Assembly (NCBI GenBank): GCA_025765595.1
Contig: JAIVFH010000288.1
Coordinates: 1-32,559, forward strand
Reading direction: 5' to 3'
Length of the DNA stretch: 32,559 nt
DNA from: Obelidium mucronatum
Taxonomy: Eukaryota; Chytridiomycota; Chytridiomycetes; Chytridiales; Chytriomycetaceae
In this document: positions 8,808 to 19,852 of the stretch, one piece after another
How positions within the stretch are numbered: the first letter of the stretch is position 1
Layout: each line of letters opens with the position of its first letter
Made by a program: the position numbers and the translations under genes
Notes under the pieces: model-generated
What the model saw: the letters and a program-made list of their open reading frames with translations, nothing else
What the model was told of the DNA's origin: nothing
Database searches by the model: none

Positions 8808-10802
8808 TCAGACATCTTTTCCTGCCATTGGTCGGCAATTCAATGCACGTACAAACTCTTCTTCTGAAAAATCGAGGAGTGCTGCTGCTTCCAAATGCAG
8901 TTTTTGACGTTTGAGGTTGTCGATCAGCAAGTTTTGCTTTTTGAAAACCGACAGCAGTTCGGCCTTCTGTTTGATAAGTTTCTTGTTGTCTGTGAAAAGA
9001 TTTTGCTGGTTTTTCTTCAAGGTTTCAATCTTTTCCTTTTTTTTTTTTTGTTGAATGTAAGGGAGTGTCAGATCTGCAGATGAAGGCAACCTTTGCAAAA
9101 AAAACAAGTAGAATACTTTGGAATCTGCGTTCGTCTTTGCCAGCGATTGTTTCAATTTATCGATTTCTTCAAGTGCCCGATTCAATCTGAGAGTGTCGGG
9201 TTAAAAGCTTGTTCCACTTAGTTTTCTCGCCACGGCCTAACCTCAAGTCTTTAGACGTCACATCGTTCTCTGTTGTCTTCCTCTCTTTATTCAATCCATC
9301 TAGTTCCTAAAATCTTGGAATTTAGTTTCGACACACCAAAAAAAAAAAAACAATAAAACTCGCCTTTCTCAGGGATGTTCGCTCCGCTTCGAGAATTTCA
9401 TTACGCGCTTTTAGATCTGTATTTGACCGATTTGATTTTTCCACTTGCGCCTTATTGATATTCGAAAAGTTACAAAATATTACAACACACAAACACAATA
9501 AAAACTGCTACCTGAAGCGTTTGTACGTTTTTGGCTATTTTTGACCGCTCCTCATCAAAAAACTTGAGTTTCTCTTCCAACATTGCAATAGCCGCATCCT
9601 TGATTCCTTGATTTTTGACAACCTTTTCCATTTCTTCTTGGACGACAACAAGTTTTGCTTTAAGGAGTCTGTTTGTAGCCTCTTTGGTTTTTTTGCGTGT
9701 GTGTATGTGTATGTGTTGTTGTTGTCGTTGAGATTGCTGCGCTTCCTAAAAATCAACACAAATCATTCTGACCTAATCCGATCCCGTCTTCCATTGGCCC
9801 CAACACAAAAGACTGTGTTTTTGGTATTGATTTTGAATCCAAGTGTTTTGCCATGGAACTAGATGGGCGACTTTTGAAGAGAGAGAGAGAAACGGGGCAT
9901 GTTTAGTAAAAGGGAGGGATCAAAAAGGAGGCGGGGGGTTTTACGTTGACAAAGAGTTTTTGTGAGTGGCAGTGATTTCATCCGGTTTTGGATGTGGTGG
10001 TTTAGTGTCCTACAGAATACCCAAAAAAAAAAAAGTTCAACAAAAATAAAATTAATAAAAACCGCTGTTCGGAAATCGAATACACTCACCATCGATGTCG
10101 CGGATCGACCTCCCTTGGGTTTTAGTTGAACGGCCGGTTGCTTTCCTGCCGCGGATTTCAAGATTGATTTTGGACGTGGCGGAGGTTTTGTATTATTGCT
10201 GGGTGTTATGATTGGGGCATATTCTGCAGCTCTACTGATAAGTTCAACTTCTTCTGGCTGGCTGCTTGGTTTTTCCTGTGGTGGTTGTGGTGGTGGTGGT
10301 ATTTGATGATCGACAAGGTAGTGCGCGAGTGGTTTCTGTAGATGCTCTTTTCCCTCTTTCTGTGGATGACAGAAGGAAGTTGACGAATCAATCAAAGATT
10401 TTAAGTGGTGTGGGTGTTAAATTACCACAAGAAGTTCGGCTCTTTTGACTACAATGTCGGATTTAAGTTGGATCTCTTTGTTTTTGCGACTACAAGAGAG
10501 CCAGAAGTCAATTTTTTTTTCGATCGCGTTACGAGGAAAAGGGTAGGCAGATATGAAATCGATTTTTCTTTTCTTACATATATTCCTTTTCGCGTTTCAA
10601 CAGCTCTTTGCTCAACGTAAAGTCTGGTGTATGATAGCGGTGAGGTGAGCCCAAAGAAAAAACAAGACGAATGCAGAATGCACTTACGATCTTCCGTGTC
10701 CAGATTTTCCGAGACACCGCTAGAATCGCTGATGGCCGGACTAATTCGGCCATGCTGCTGGTGTTCATCTGTTGATATTGGGGTTTCCGTGCCGCCTTCC
10801 AT
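8808..10802 (-). CDS. TEX9: TEX9 homologue, coiled-coil centriolar/ciliary protein
   Basis: Eleven exons are readable: 10802-10688, 10605-10578, 10489-10426, 10359-10090, 10009-9945, 9870-9807, 9745-9512, 9450-9364, 9306-9242, 9186-9117 and 9035-8808. Together they give 429 residues (human TEX9 is about 390). The family anchors are in order: EYIRKNKEIQLKSDIVVKRA near the N-terminus, LLKAKLVVVQEEMEKVV in the middle, AQVEKSN, RLNRALEEIDKLKQSL, and the strongly conserved end FKKQNLLIDNLKRQK followed by HLEAAALLDFSEEEFVRAL. The middle and end are coiled coil. A Pro-rich linker lies at about 80-150 and a Gln/His-rich stretch opens exon 7. TEX9 is linked to centriolar satellites and cilia in animals. 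The 9307-9363 intron has a GC donor; the exon 6 donor and the 9036-9116 intron acceptor are the least certain borders. Confidence 0.88.
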
Positions 10803-10960
10803 TTTTGTGGACAATTTTAAGTCCTATTTATTTTATTGAATTTATGCTTAATTTATTGATATTATTAATGAATATTAGGATGAGAAGTCTAAAAGAAATA
10901 GAATAACTGCTTTCGATTTCTTCCTTTTATTCTTGATGGAAAATACGCGTTGAACAAACT

Positions 10961-12080
10961 CTAAAACAATATCGGCATCATCAGTCCGAAAAACGCGATC
11001 ACTGACAGTCTACTTATTTGGAACCCTGCATCTCCGCTGCCGGAATGCAAAATCTTTCCAGGAGTGCCTGCAGCAGGTGCTGGAATGTAGGGAGTCTTTG
11101 CTGCACTTGGTGTTGCTTTTGGCAAAGGATTGGTGCCCGTGGTTTGAGCTGCAACTGCGCTGGTAGTTAACACAGCAGCGGTGGTTTGAGGGGCTACCAC
11201 CGTAAACGAGCTGGATTGTTCCGTCTCTTGCTGGGCTTGAGATCTTGTTGTGGGTGAAACCTTGACAACCAATGTTGAGGTGGTGGAATCGCGAGTGGTA
11301 CTACGAGTGGTTCTAGTATTTTGTAGGGTAGTACTTGGCTCTGCCGTGGTTTCTGTTTTAGGAATAGTTGTTATGAGTGTTATGACTGCTGGAAGTTCGG
11401 ATTTCGTAGTAGTAGTAGGTTCTGGCTTTGGCTGTGGAGGTGGTGGCGGAACTGTTGTTGGAACTGGGGAAGGACTTGGAGTTATTTCTTGAGGTCCAGG
11501 ACAGGAAGGATCGTTTTTATAGCATAGCCCTCCTCTGCCTTGATTTCCAAAGTATCTAATGGAAGTAACGTCCTGTATTATTTTGTCGGTGAGTTTACAT
11601 ACCATATTCTTTACAGGATCAAAAGCAGGTTGAACGACCAGATCGCAAATAACACCACTGGCACCACAACTTCCGGCAGTGCAGCGTAGACTGGAGACGC
11701 CAATCCCGTCATGTGGATTAAAAGTTTTTGGAGGTTCATTTCCACAAATGTAAGTCACAGTATCTGTAACGAAAACAGGCTTTCCGTTCCAAAAGTGCTT
11801 CCCAACGTGAAGGATAACCTTCATTTCTACAGTATCAAGGGCATACACGGAACCAACAGTGCTGTATTCAAACACCATTCCTTTGAAAGGGCTGACCCAG
11901 GGATCCGAATTGACTTTGCATGACTATAACCAAAAAAAATAAGCTGGATTAGATTATAGCCCTATATGAGACAAAATACGGGGGTTTCCGCACCTGTTGA
12001 TTCTTTTCACAAAACTTTTGGGCTTGAACAGAGACACCCCAGTTCATCAACAGCACCAACAAGCAAGATAGCAAGTGCAT
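10961..12080 (-). CDS. Secreted Cys-containing protein with mucin-like stalk and GPI-type C-terminus
   Basis: Two exons (12080-11994, 11923-10961) joined across a 70-nt intron in phase 0 give 348 residues. The first exon encodes a signal peptide (MHLLSCLLVLLMNWGVSVQA). The second begins SCKVNSDPWVSPFKG and encodes a domain of about 150 residues with around nine cysteines that I do not recognise. It is followed by about 130 residues of Thr/Ser/Pro/Ala-rich sequence (several PPPP and TTTT runs) that would be O-glycosylated. The end has a small-residue region (HSGSGDAG) followed by a hydrophobic tail (LSVIAFFGLMMPILF), as in GPI-anchored proteins. A cell-wall or surface role is inferred. It is transcribed toward TEX9 with a 158-bp spacer. 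Confidence 0.8.
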
Positions 12081-12359
12081 GTTTTTTTTTAGTTTGTGAT
12101 TTAGGATCACTTTTCCCCACTGCTTCCCTTTTTGAAGGTGAAAATAGTGAAATTGAAAGCATGTTGAACTTTGTCTCAGTTTCAATCAATTTGGTAAAAG
12201 TTCAAAAGCCCAAACCAAAAACTCTAATCTCCTCTTTACCTCAGTGTTTCTATAAGAATCTATTTTCGACGATTGGACCAAGAATTCGAGCATTAATGAT
12301 GTTAAACTATAGAGTGTTCTATCAGAAATTAAAGAAGTGGTAAAAACCCAATAAAGTAA
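12081..12359. promoter_or_regulatory. Divergent promoter region between the surface protein and the formin
   Basis: 279 bp separate the start codon of the surface protein (minus strand) from that of the formin (plus strand), so both promoters must lie here or overlap the genes. The sequence is AT-rich with poly(T) and poly(A) tracts and an AATAAAGTAA leader just before the formin ATG. No specific site is recognised. Confidence 0.45.
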
Positions 12360-15300
12360 ATGGAAGGACACAGCAACGTAGACGCCGAGTTCTACGAGTA
12401 CCTCGTGAGTACAGTGCTATGAAGAGAGGGATGGGGCTTTAACCGACAGCGGACCCACAGCGCAGCCAGGGCCTCGAGGGCGACCAGCGGCTGCTCGCGC
12501 TGCCGTCGGCCAACAAGCAGCTGATGCTGTCGCAGTCGCGCCGCATGTCGACGCTGACGCTTACGCAGACTCCGCCGCAGACGCAGGCGGGCAGCCGGCC
12601 GGCGAGTCCGGCGCCGAGCGTCGACGAGGCGGCGCCGCGCGGGCTCTTTGCGCTGTTTGCGCGCAAGCCGTCGGCGTCGAACCCCAGGCGCGCGAGCGCA
12701 GCCCCGGGCGCCAGCGGCAGCAGCAGCGGCAGCAGCAGCAGCCTGGCCGCCGCCCCGGACGAGTCGCTGACGGCCAAGTTCGAGGCCGTGCTGGTGCGTT
12801 GCGACTCTCTGCGATGCGTTCGCTAACCGCTTGCGTCTAGACGGCGCTGCACGTGACGGGAAAGACGCGCGAACAAGTCCTAAACATGTTTGTGCGCGCA
12901 AAAGTGGCGGACCAGTTGGTCATTCTGGAAAAGTACACAAAGCAGATTGCGTCGAGTGTCGCCGCGGCCAGTCCGCGTCCGCTGTCGCCCGATCGAGGCT
13001 CAGAGCACTCGCAGGGAGGTCTGGTGCGGCGGCCCTCATCAAAGCCATCCCCTGCTCCATACAATTCATCAACCTACTCCAGCGTCAATTCTCTCAACCC
13101 CGCGCCTATTGAAGGCTATGAATGGGTGGACCATTTGCATGGATCTGCCTTGGATAAGCAATTCGAAAAAGTCTTGGTAAAAGAATCCACGCGATTTTGA
13201 CTGTGCGTCTGAATCCATTTATGTTAGATTGCAATGCGTCTTACAGGATATTCCAAATCTACTGTAATGATGTCTACTCAAACTTCGGGAAAACGTCTCA
13301 TGATCAAACAACATTATTCTCAACACAATTTACCCCCTCCGAATGATTTGCCTGAAGATCAGCTTGCTTCTTCTCCTTCTTCCCCTACTCCTTCCACTTC
13401 TTCTTCCTTTTCTCGTCAGAATTCTAATTTGGAGTTGTTTCGGGTGGATGATGCCTCTGGCTTGCCTAAAACTGTTGATTTTTATGTTTCGAATTTTATG
13501 GATCAGTTGAGTTTTTCGATGATTATCGCCGAAGGCGATGTATTTCTTTTTTTTTCCTTTCATTCTACCGCCAAACAATCTACTCACTTCCAAACACTTT
13601 TTATCTTTTTAACAAATCAAAAACAGATCCCTGTCTGGCAAATCATTGCTTCGCATCTTGGCAACCCTTCGGGTCCAATTAACTCTCGGATCCTCTCCTC
13701 ATTTCCTTCAACAATTCCACACTACAAAAGTATTTGTCCCAAACTGCAGCCAGTCATTCACAGGACTTGAATCCCTTCAACAAATCTTGAGTCGTTTCAA
13801 CAGCAACAAATCCAGTCAGTACGGAGCTTCCGCGATAAAATGGTTCCGTACATATGCCGATAATTCAACAGTCCGTCCCGACGAAATCCGATTGGAAATC
13901 CTTGAATGTCTGTCGAAATTCGAACCAAGCCATGTGACTGCCAGCACCAACTTGGTTTCAGAATTAATCGCCCTCCTCACCGCCACGCCCGAAGATACAG
14001 CCCATTTGACAGAACACTTGACAATGCGAACCCACGCGGCCCAAGTCGGCGGTTACGTTTGCTTGGATGGAGACGAAGGTCTTGAGCTTGTGCGAGAGTC
14101 ACTCCCGGCAGATTTGGGCGCTCTCGTGTTCACACTCGTGGACCCATTTTCCAAGACTTATTCCTCGAAAGCAATCCAATCGATTCCTGCTGCTATTGAC
14201 GAGTCGATTCCAAATGAGGTGGATATTTCGGTTCTCTGGCAATTCAGAGTCGCGCTTCTGGAATTCATTGTGGCCCTTGTGGGTGCTTACGACGATGTCG
14301 GGGCGCGAATGAAATTGCGTAAAGCATTTGAGAATGCTGGTCTTGGTCATGTTTTGACGGGATTGTGTGCCAAAGCCGAAACTATTTCTGTTCAAGTGTC
14401 TGGAGAGGAGGATGCACAGTTTTTGGAGCTTGTCAAGGTGTTTGAGGAAGGAAAAGCGGAGGATTTACTTGATTTGAGAGAGAATGGGACTGGTGAACGG
14501 CCAAGTATAAGGTTTGGACTCTTTTTTATTTATAAAATTGGGTTTTCTCAACTCTTTTTTCTGATTTTGCCATCTTTGGGAAAAAAAAAAACCACAGCAA
14601 CAAAAGTCCACAGGAAATCATGGACTCGACTCTCAATATTCTGAAATCCCTTCCATCCGAAGCCGCGCTTGCTGGAACCCTGCTCTTGGAGCACGCGTCA
14701 ATCCTGATTTCTTCATTCCAGAATTGCAGCCAGCAGCAAAAGAATGCGGAAGTCAATCCTGAAGATTTATTGATTCTTTCAGAAAGATTGACCTATGTCA
14801 CGTCCATTGCTGCATCTGTTCCATCGTCAGGAAATGACAATTGGTTGGCATTGTCTCAATCTTTGATTGCGGCTATTGAGTCAGCGACTGGTCTCAGCTT
14901 GGCTCCAGTGGAGTCAACGTCAGCGGCCAATCTGAATAAGAAACTTCTCCTGGAAGTAGACGAATTGAAAGTTCAGTTGGCTTTGGCGAAATCTCTTGAA
15001 GACGACTACAGACAGAAAACTGCTGATTTGCAAGAGGTGTATGAGTCAACCAAGAGAGAAGCTGCAGCGGTAGTGTCGACGCCGGCTTACAATGAGGTAG
15101 AATCAAACAAGGATGAAGAGATTCGAGTTTTGAGAGAGCGCCTTGCGGCAATGACTGTGGAACGTGACGAAGCCGTTCGATTGGCGGCCACGCAGTCGAC
15201 TGCCCAAAATGCCACTGGTAGAAAAGCTACAAAGATGCCCAAGATTCTAAGATCTGGTACTGTTGTTGTTTTACCAAAGTTGGAAACTAAGCCAACTTGT

Positions 15301-17181
15301 GGTAGCTTGCAGCTTAAGGTATGGGTTTTATATGACTTTTTAACGTGTGCGTTCTTTGCCTTCTCATTTCGCGTTTTTGGTAGAACTTGGAGTGGACAAA
15401 AGTTCAAGACAACAAAGTGTATTCCAGCGTCTGGGGAGATGTCGTTGAGAACACGTACATTATCGGCGACGCTGCTTATTCCAATTCGATTCTAGATGCC
15501 CCAGAACTATCCACGCTCCCCACTCTTTTCGCCAAGCCAGACGAACAAACAAGCTCATTTGCCATCACACCGTTTTCCAAAAAGGTGATTTTGCTCGAAG
15601 ACAAGAGATCTCGACAGATTGAAATTCTATTGAGATCGCTTCGCGGACCAGCCCCAGAATACATTCGCCTAACCCGCCAACAAATCCGCGACGGCATCAC
15701 CACAATGTCCGAAACAGTCCTCACACTCGACAACTTGACAATCCTGATTCAAATCGTCCCGACAACCCAAGAAACCGAGCTCGTCAACTCATTCCAAGGA
15801 AACCCCGACATTCTCGCAGACGCCGAAAAGTTTATCCGCACCATCAGCACCATCCCGCGACTCAAGCAGCGTCTCGAATGCATAATCTTCCAGAAACGAC
15901 TGATCCAAGAAATAGTAGAAATGAAACCTGATCTGAGTCTGATTGCCAAAGCTGCGAAAGCCCTTGTTTCGTCTGAAAAGTTTTTCAAAGTGTTGCAGGC
16001 AGTGTTGGTGATTGGTAATTTTGTGAATGGGAATTCGTTCCGTGGCGGGGCGTATGGGTTTGAGTTTGAGTCGTTGCTTCAGTTGAAGGAGACGAAAGCT
16101 GTGGATGCGTGTAAATTGAGGGATCGCGCGCCGACGCTGTTGCATTATTTGGCGAGACGGTTGGAGGAAACGGATTCTGATTTGTTGGCGGATTTGAAGT
16201 CGGAGATTGGGGTTGTTGAAATGGCGTCAAGAGGTATGTTTAAATTGTTACATGGATATATACAGCAGCCATTTGTGTGCTCTCACACACTAAAACCAAA
16301 CCAAAATTTTTTTTCTTTCCATTTGTTGGTTGATAGTCTCTATTCAAGCTCTCTTTGATTCTATTCAAGAACTTGAAGCTGGTTTCAACAAAGTCAAGAC
16401 TGAAATCACAATCACAGAATCACTTGGTCAAGAAAGTGATGCGGCGTTCCTGGAATCAATGCGACAATTCATTGGCCAAAAGGAACCCCTGTTGACCCAG
16501 CTCTGTGTGTCTTCAGACAATGTCGCAGTGGACGTACAGAATCTAGTTGAATACTTTGGCCAAGACTTGAAGCAAGATACCACCAGCGCGCCGCCAACCA
16601 TTTCAAACACCCCTTCCATCGTATTCACTGGCGAACAGATATTCAAAACCGTTTGGAAATTCCTAGAGTCCTTACAACGAGCCGCGAACGATAACAAAAC
16701 CGTTGACGAAAAGGCACTCCTCGTAAACCGGAATGAGAATCCATACTCCAGGAAACCGCAGTTAACGCCGTTGCAGCGAGCTGTGCTGGAAAAGATGGCG
16801 CGGTTGAAGGCGGTTGAAGGGCAGAAACCGTTTGCGTTGCGTGGAATGACGTTGGGAAGGAGTAAGAAGAGACCTGTTTATGTTCCTGAAACGGAGGAGG
16901 AAGCTGTTGGTGGTGGTGGTGCTGCTGCGACGGGAGCAGCGGTGGGTACGGTGGCGGCGGACTCGAAGCCTGTTGAAGCAGTGGTTTCTCCCTTAAAAAC
17001 TGCGTTAAAGAACAGGCAAACGTTACGGCGGATAACAAAGCACGTCAGCGTGGCGAATATGTTGAAGGCGGCGGGGAAGAAATCCGTTGGCGGCAGCGAT
17101 GAAGATCAAGATGAAAAGACTGGAAAAGTTGTTGTGGAAGGAATTCATGAAGTTCTTGGTCGATATTCAGAGTCTGCATAA
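12360..17181 (+). CDS. Formin (FH2 actin nucleator), apparently without an FH1 region
   Basis: Nine exons with consistent phases: 12360-12404, 12461-12793, 12841-13176, 13228-13539, 13627-13672, 13731-14511, 14598-15318, 15384-16233 and 16337-17181; 1422 residues. Formins nucleate and elongate unbranched actin filaments. The FH2 domain starts at about residue 859 (NLEWTKVQDNKVYSSVW) and contains the RQIEILLRSL, IPRLKQRLECIIFQKRL, VLVIGNFVNGNSFRGGAYGF and LLHYLARRL signatures in order, ending at about 1260. Residues 100-690 look like the GBD/FH3 part, including RMKLRKAFENAGLGHVL. Residues 690-850 are coiled coil. There is no proline-rich FH1 between them and no clear DAD at the C-terminus. Exons 2-3 are very GC-rich, the later exons are not. 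Confidence 0.93.
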
Positions 17182-17391
17182 GCAAATCCCAAAATAACAA
17201 ATATTTGATAGACGTGTTACATGTTATTCGTGTGTTTTGAAACCTGAACGCTTGACTCAGGTTGAGGAAGTGTCTGATTGTTTTGAAGGGTTGAACAGTG
17301 AGCTTGTGCTCTGTTGATATCCTCTACCCAAAAAAAAAAATGCTTCGCTTATATTCCGAGTACCGCGCAATCTCTACTTTATTCTGCTGTT
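17182..17391. other. Convergent spacer between the formin and an ankyrin gene
   Basis: About 210 bp lie between the formin stop codon and the furthest likely stop of the minus-strand ankyrin gene. The sequence is AT-rich with an A11 run at about 17330. No gene is seen. Confidence 0.4.
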
Positions 17392-18740
17392 TCAGTGTTT
17401 GTGGTGGTAAAGGAATACAATCCCCCAAGCAAGGTATATCCACTCTGCCATTCCCATGGAATCACCCCATACCACCAAACCAGTTAACACAAAAAGTGTC
17501 ATGAGAACTGAAGATGTTATAAACCATCTAAGCGCAAACTTGTCACGTAAATGACCGGCCACATATCTGCCAATTCCCCAACCATGTAAAAATACCAAAA
17601 AGAAACAAATAGCACGCAAGTGTTGCAAATGCTTGAGGAGAAAATACTCCAATCCCAAAGTTGACATGGCTTTTCGCATCCCAGCAAAGACGACATGGCT
17701 AAGAATACACCCGTACTTGAATGCGAATCCCAAGTCATATTGCGCTCTCTGTAGTATCTATAGAAAATCCTTCTGTGCCAAGATAGTTTTATGTGGGAAT
17801 CCCCCAATAAAACATCAACAACTTCCAAATTTTTGTGATAATGGGCAAGTTGAAAAGCAGTGTTGGTATCAACACTTGGGGTCACATGACCATTGGCCAG
17901 AATGGATTTTAGAGCTACTACATCCCCTTGTTGGCATATATCGAGCAATGTTTCAGTAACATGGCTTCCAGCAACGGTGTTTGGATTCTTGAGAATGGCA
18001 TCCCAAAAATCAAATCCCCAGTAGAAACTGCGGTATCCTCCCAACCAGAAATTTCCTGGAGCTGCTACTCTCAAACAATTGTCTGAAATAATGATTCTAC
18101 GATCTTGGACCAAAGATAACCAAGCAGGACCAATATCTCTTGTGCCTTCTAATGCCAAGACCAGCGTATCTTGAGATGTTTCTTGTTGGTGGATTAACCG
18201 GACTTCCCTTGCACCAAACATCTGGTTGTCCACAAGCAGGCGCCCCGAACTTCCAAAACCAAGACGTGAATCCGTCAAGAGCATTTGCATCACGGCGTTT
18301 TGCTGCAACAAGAGTGCCTGTCGCAGGATCCGATTATTGTATTTTGGAAAGAAGGCAGGGTATTGCGTTATCATGGCTTCAAGAACTCGGACAGTCTCGA
18401 GATCTCCGACATGAAGCGTAAACCGCTTGCTGCTCAATGTATCCCTGTCGAGCCGATCATCAGAGCTTGTCATGATGGAGTGAAATACGACGACTTTGTA
18501 CTTGAGCGGCAAGGATGAATCCCAATCCAACCCGTGATTGGTTGTGCGATGAAGCAGTGCTTGCTGGAAGGTACAGTGTCTTTTTGGGAACGCGTGGCTC
18601 TCAAGAAGGAGCGGTGCGAGAAAGTACTTTGAGGCAAGCGCGATCGAGACAAGGTTCTCGAGGGGTAGATACATGAGGACTTGTTCCAAGACATCGCTGG
18701 GGACTGGTGGCAGGACTTGCGCACTGTGCATGTTCTTCAA
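17392..18740 (-). CDS. F-box-like/ankyrin-type protein with C-terminal membrane segments (one frame break)
   Basis: The start reads VPSDVLEQVLMYLPLENLV, an F-box-like helix pattern shared with the genes at 19813 and 24618, then ALASKYFLAPLLLESHAF. Weak ankyrin-type repeats follow (LRQALLLQQNAVMQMLLTD, ICQQGDVVALKSILANG, AHYHKNLEVVDVLLGD). The frame used so far stays open to a stop at 17517. However, a -1 step at about 17742 gives a more protein-like continuation to 17392, with hydrophobic stretches AICFFLVFLHGWGI and WFITSSVLMTLFVLTGLVVW and a final MAEWIYLAWGIVFLY. Either end is possible; I favour the longer one. F-box proteins act as substrate receptors of SCF ubiquitin ligases, but that role is only inferred. 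No intron is needed. Confidence 0.62.
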
Positions 18741-18926
18741 GAGTTAAAATTGCAGCCAAGCTAACTTTTTAATCACAAGAGCATCTTAAAATACGATTCA
18801 ACGTCGAAATAACGCGATTCTGCGTTTCCTAAAACTGGCGAGGAAGCGGATGACCCACAGTAACGGTGTCTATTGTGGCAGCGGACTCGAAATCGATGTG
18901 TAATATGGCACACTTTACATCTTTAT
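18741..18926. other. Upstream region of the 17392-18740 ankyrin gene
   Basis: 186 bp between the ankyrin gene start and the 3' end of the SGNH fragment. It is AT-rich with no ORF of note and no recognised element; it presumably contains the ankyrin gene promoter. Confidence 0.35.
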
Positions 18927-19341
18927 TTATTTGCTTTCTTCAATCAGTCGTTCAATAACGATGCTTCCAATAAGATCGTACCCCATACTTGTAGGGTGAA
19001 TATTGTCATCCCAAAACTTAAAATTGATATTCATGGTAACCCAAATGCACGGCATGATTGTCAAACAGGACTTGGCAACTGCAAGGTGCATTCTCCGGGC
19101 CATCAAGAGGCAAGGTGGTTGTTGATGGAATCTTGATGAGCTCCAAGCCAAGCGCATTTATTGACGTGGAGATTTCGGAAGTCTGGGTCCACACACTTTG
19201 CCACGTTGGATCTTTTCCCATTCGCATCTCTGTATCCAGTGGTACTGTAAAGGAGTCTTCTTCATCGGTTTCGTGGATGGTTCCCGCCATCAAGAGCATT
19301 AACGGTGGCTCAGTCAAAAGCGCAACTTCTTTGATGGATTA
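18927..19341 (-). pseudogene. SGNH/GDSL-type hydrolase, C-terminal fragment
   Basis: The minus strand carries PPLMLLMAGT (19270-19310), which fits block III of SGNH hydrolases although the usual Asn-Asp is replaced (GTIHE). After about 100 residues comes DDNIHPTSMGYDLIGSIVI (18950-19010), matching the block V D-x-x-H-P-x-x-x-G-Y motif with the catalytic Asp and His. The two halves lie in different frames, with a change within about 19050-19150. Block I with the nucleophile Ser is absent: a stop lies just upstream of the first half and nothing similar is seen up to gene 19813. I read it as a truncated, broken gene copy. Confidence 0.5.
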
Positions 19342-19534
19342 ACTTTTTGATGCAGTTATGAAGACTTAAGATTTGAGGTCTTAAGAAGTTCAATAGAGTG
19401 CTCTCAAATCTAAACAAATTACGAAAATTATAGCACCTTTTCTCACTCAGAATATCGCGGATGCATAATTTCCGTCGAGTTTCCCTTCCTCAATAAAGTA
19501 TTCGTTTTCTGTTCAAAACAGAACTGGGTCGCTG

Positions 19535-19852
19535 ATGATCCAAAACACTTCAAAGCATTACATCTCAAAGAAAAAGAAGTCGAGAAGGGTCACCGGAACG
19601 AATATCAGCGGATGGGTGCGGCATCTGTTTTTTATTCCCAACATTAAATCAAAGAAGACGCTTTTGAATCAGAAGATCTTCAAAACGCTTGCCTCCGTCG
19701 CAATAGTCGTGTATCCGATTATCCAACGCCACCCACGGACAGTTCCCCCGAAACTGCGCCATCCCTTACGGACGACAGACATCATCAAAGCCATTTTTTA
19801 CCCGTCAACAGTTCACTGGGCGTTGAAAGCTGCAGAGCGGACCTCCGTTTGA
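19535..19852 (+). CDS. Possible small basic protein, overlaps the ankyrin gene 3' end
   Basis: 105 codons from an ATG, Lys/Arg-rich with one moderately hydrophobic stretch (FKTLASVAIVVYPII), ending antisense to the last 40 bp of the ankyrin gene at 19813. Codon use looks reasonable, with many C/G third positions in the central part, and the reverse strand is full of stops here. No family is recognised. It may be a real small membrane or mitochondrial protein or a chance ORF. The rest of 19342-19534 shows nothing. Confidence 0.3.
   Translation: MIQNTSKHYISKKKKSRRVTGTNISGWVRHLFFIPNIKSKKTLLNQKIFKTLASVAIVVYPIIQRHPRTVPPKLRHPLRTTDIIKAIFYPSTVHWALKAAERTSV

Noticed and set aside
9036..9116. Reading TEX9 exons 10 and 11 as one continuous exon
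   Set aside because: The 81-nt stretch keeps the frame but encodes VFYLFFLQRLP and a poly-Lys run that break the coiled coil. It has a GT start, a CTGAC/CTTAC branch-like site and an AG end, so I treat it as an intron, with some doubt.
12392..12901. Long open frames on the minus strand opposite formin exons 2-3
   Set aside because: They are Arg/Ala-rich translations of GC-rich coding DNA read backwards. The plus strand has the splice sites and a consistent formin model.
13527..13540. The 14-mer CGCCGAAGGCGATG at an exon end here and again inside the GEN1 intron (about 21746-21759)
   Set aside because: One or two shared 14-mers are expected by chance in 32 kb; the contexts differ and nothing around them aligns.
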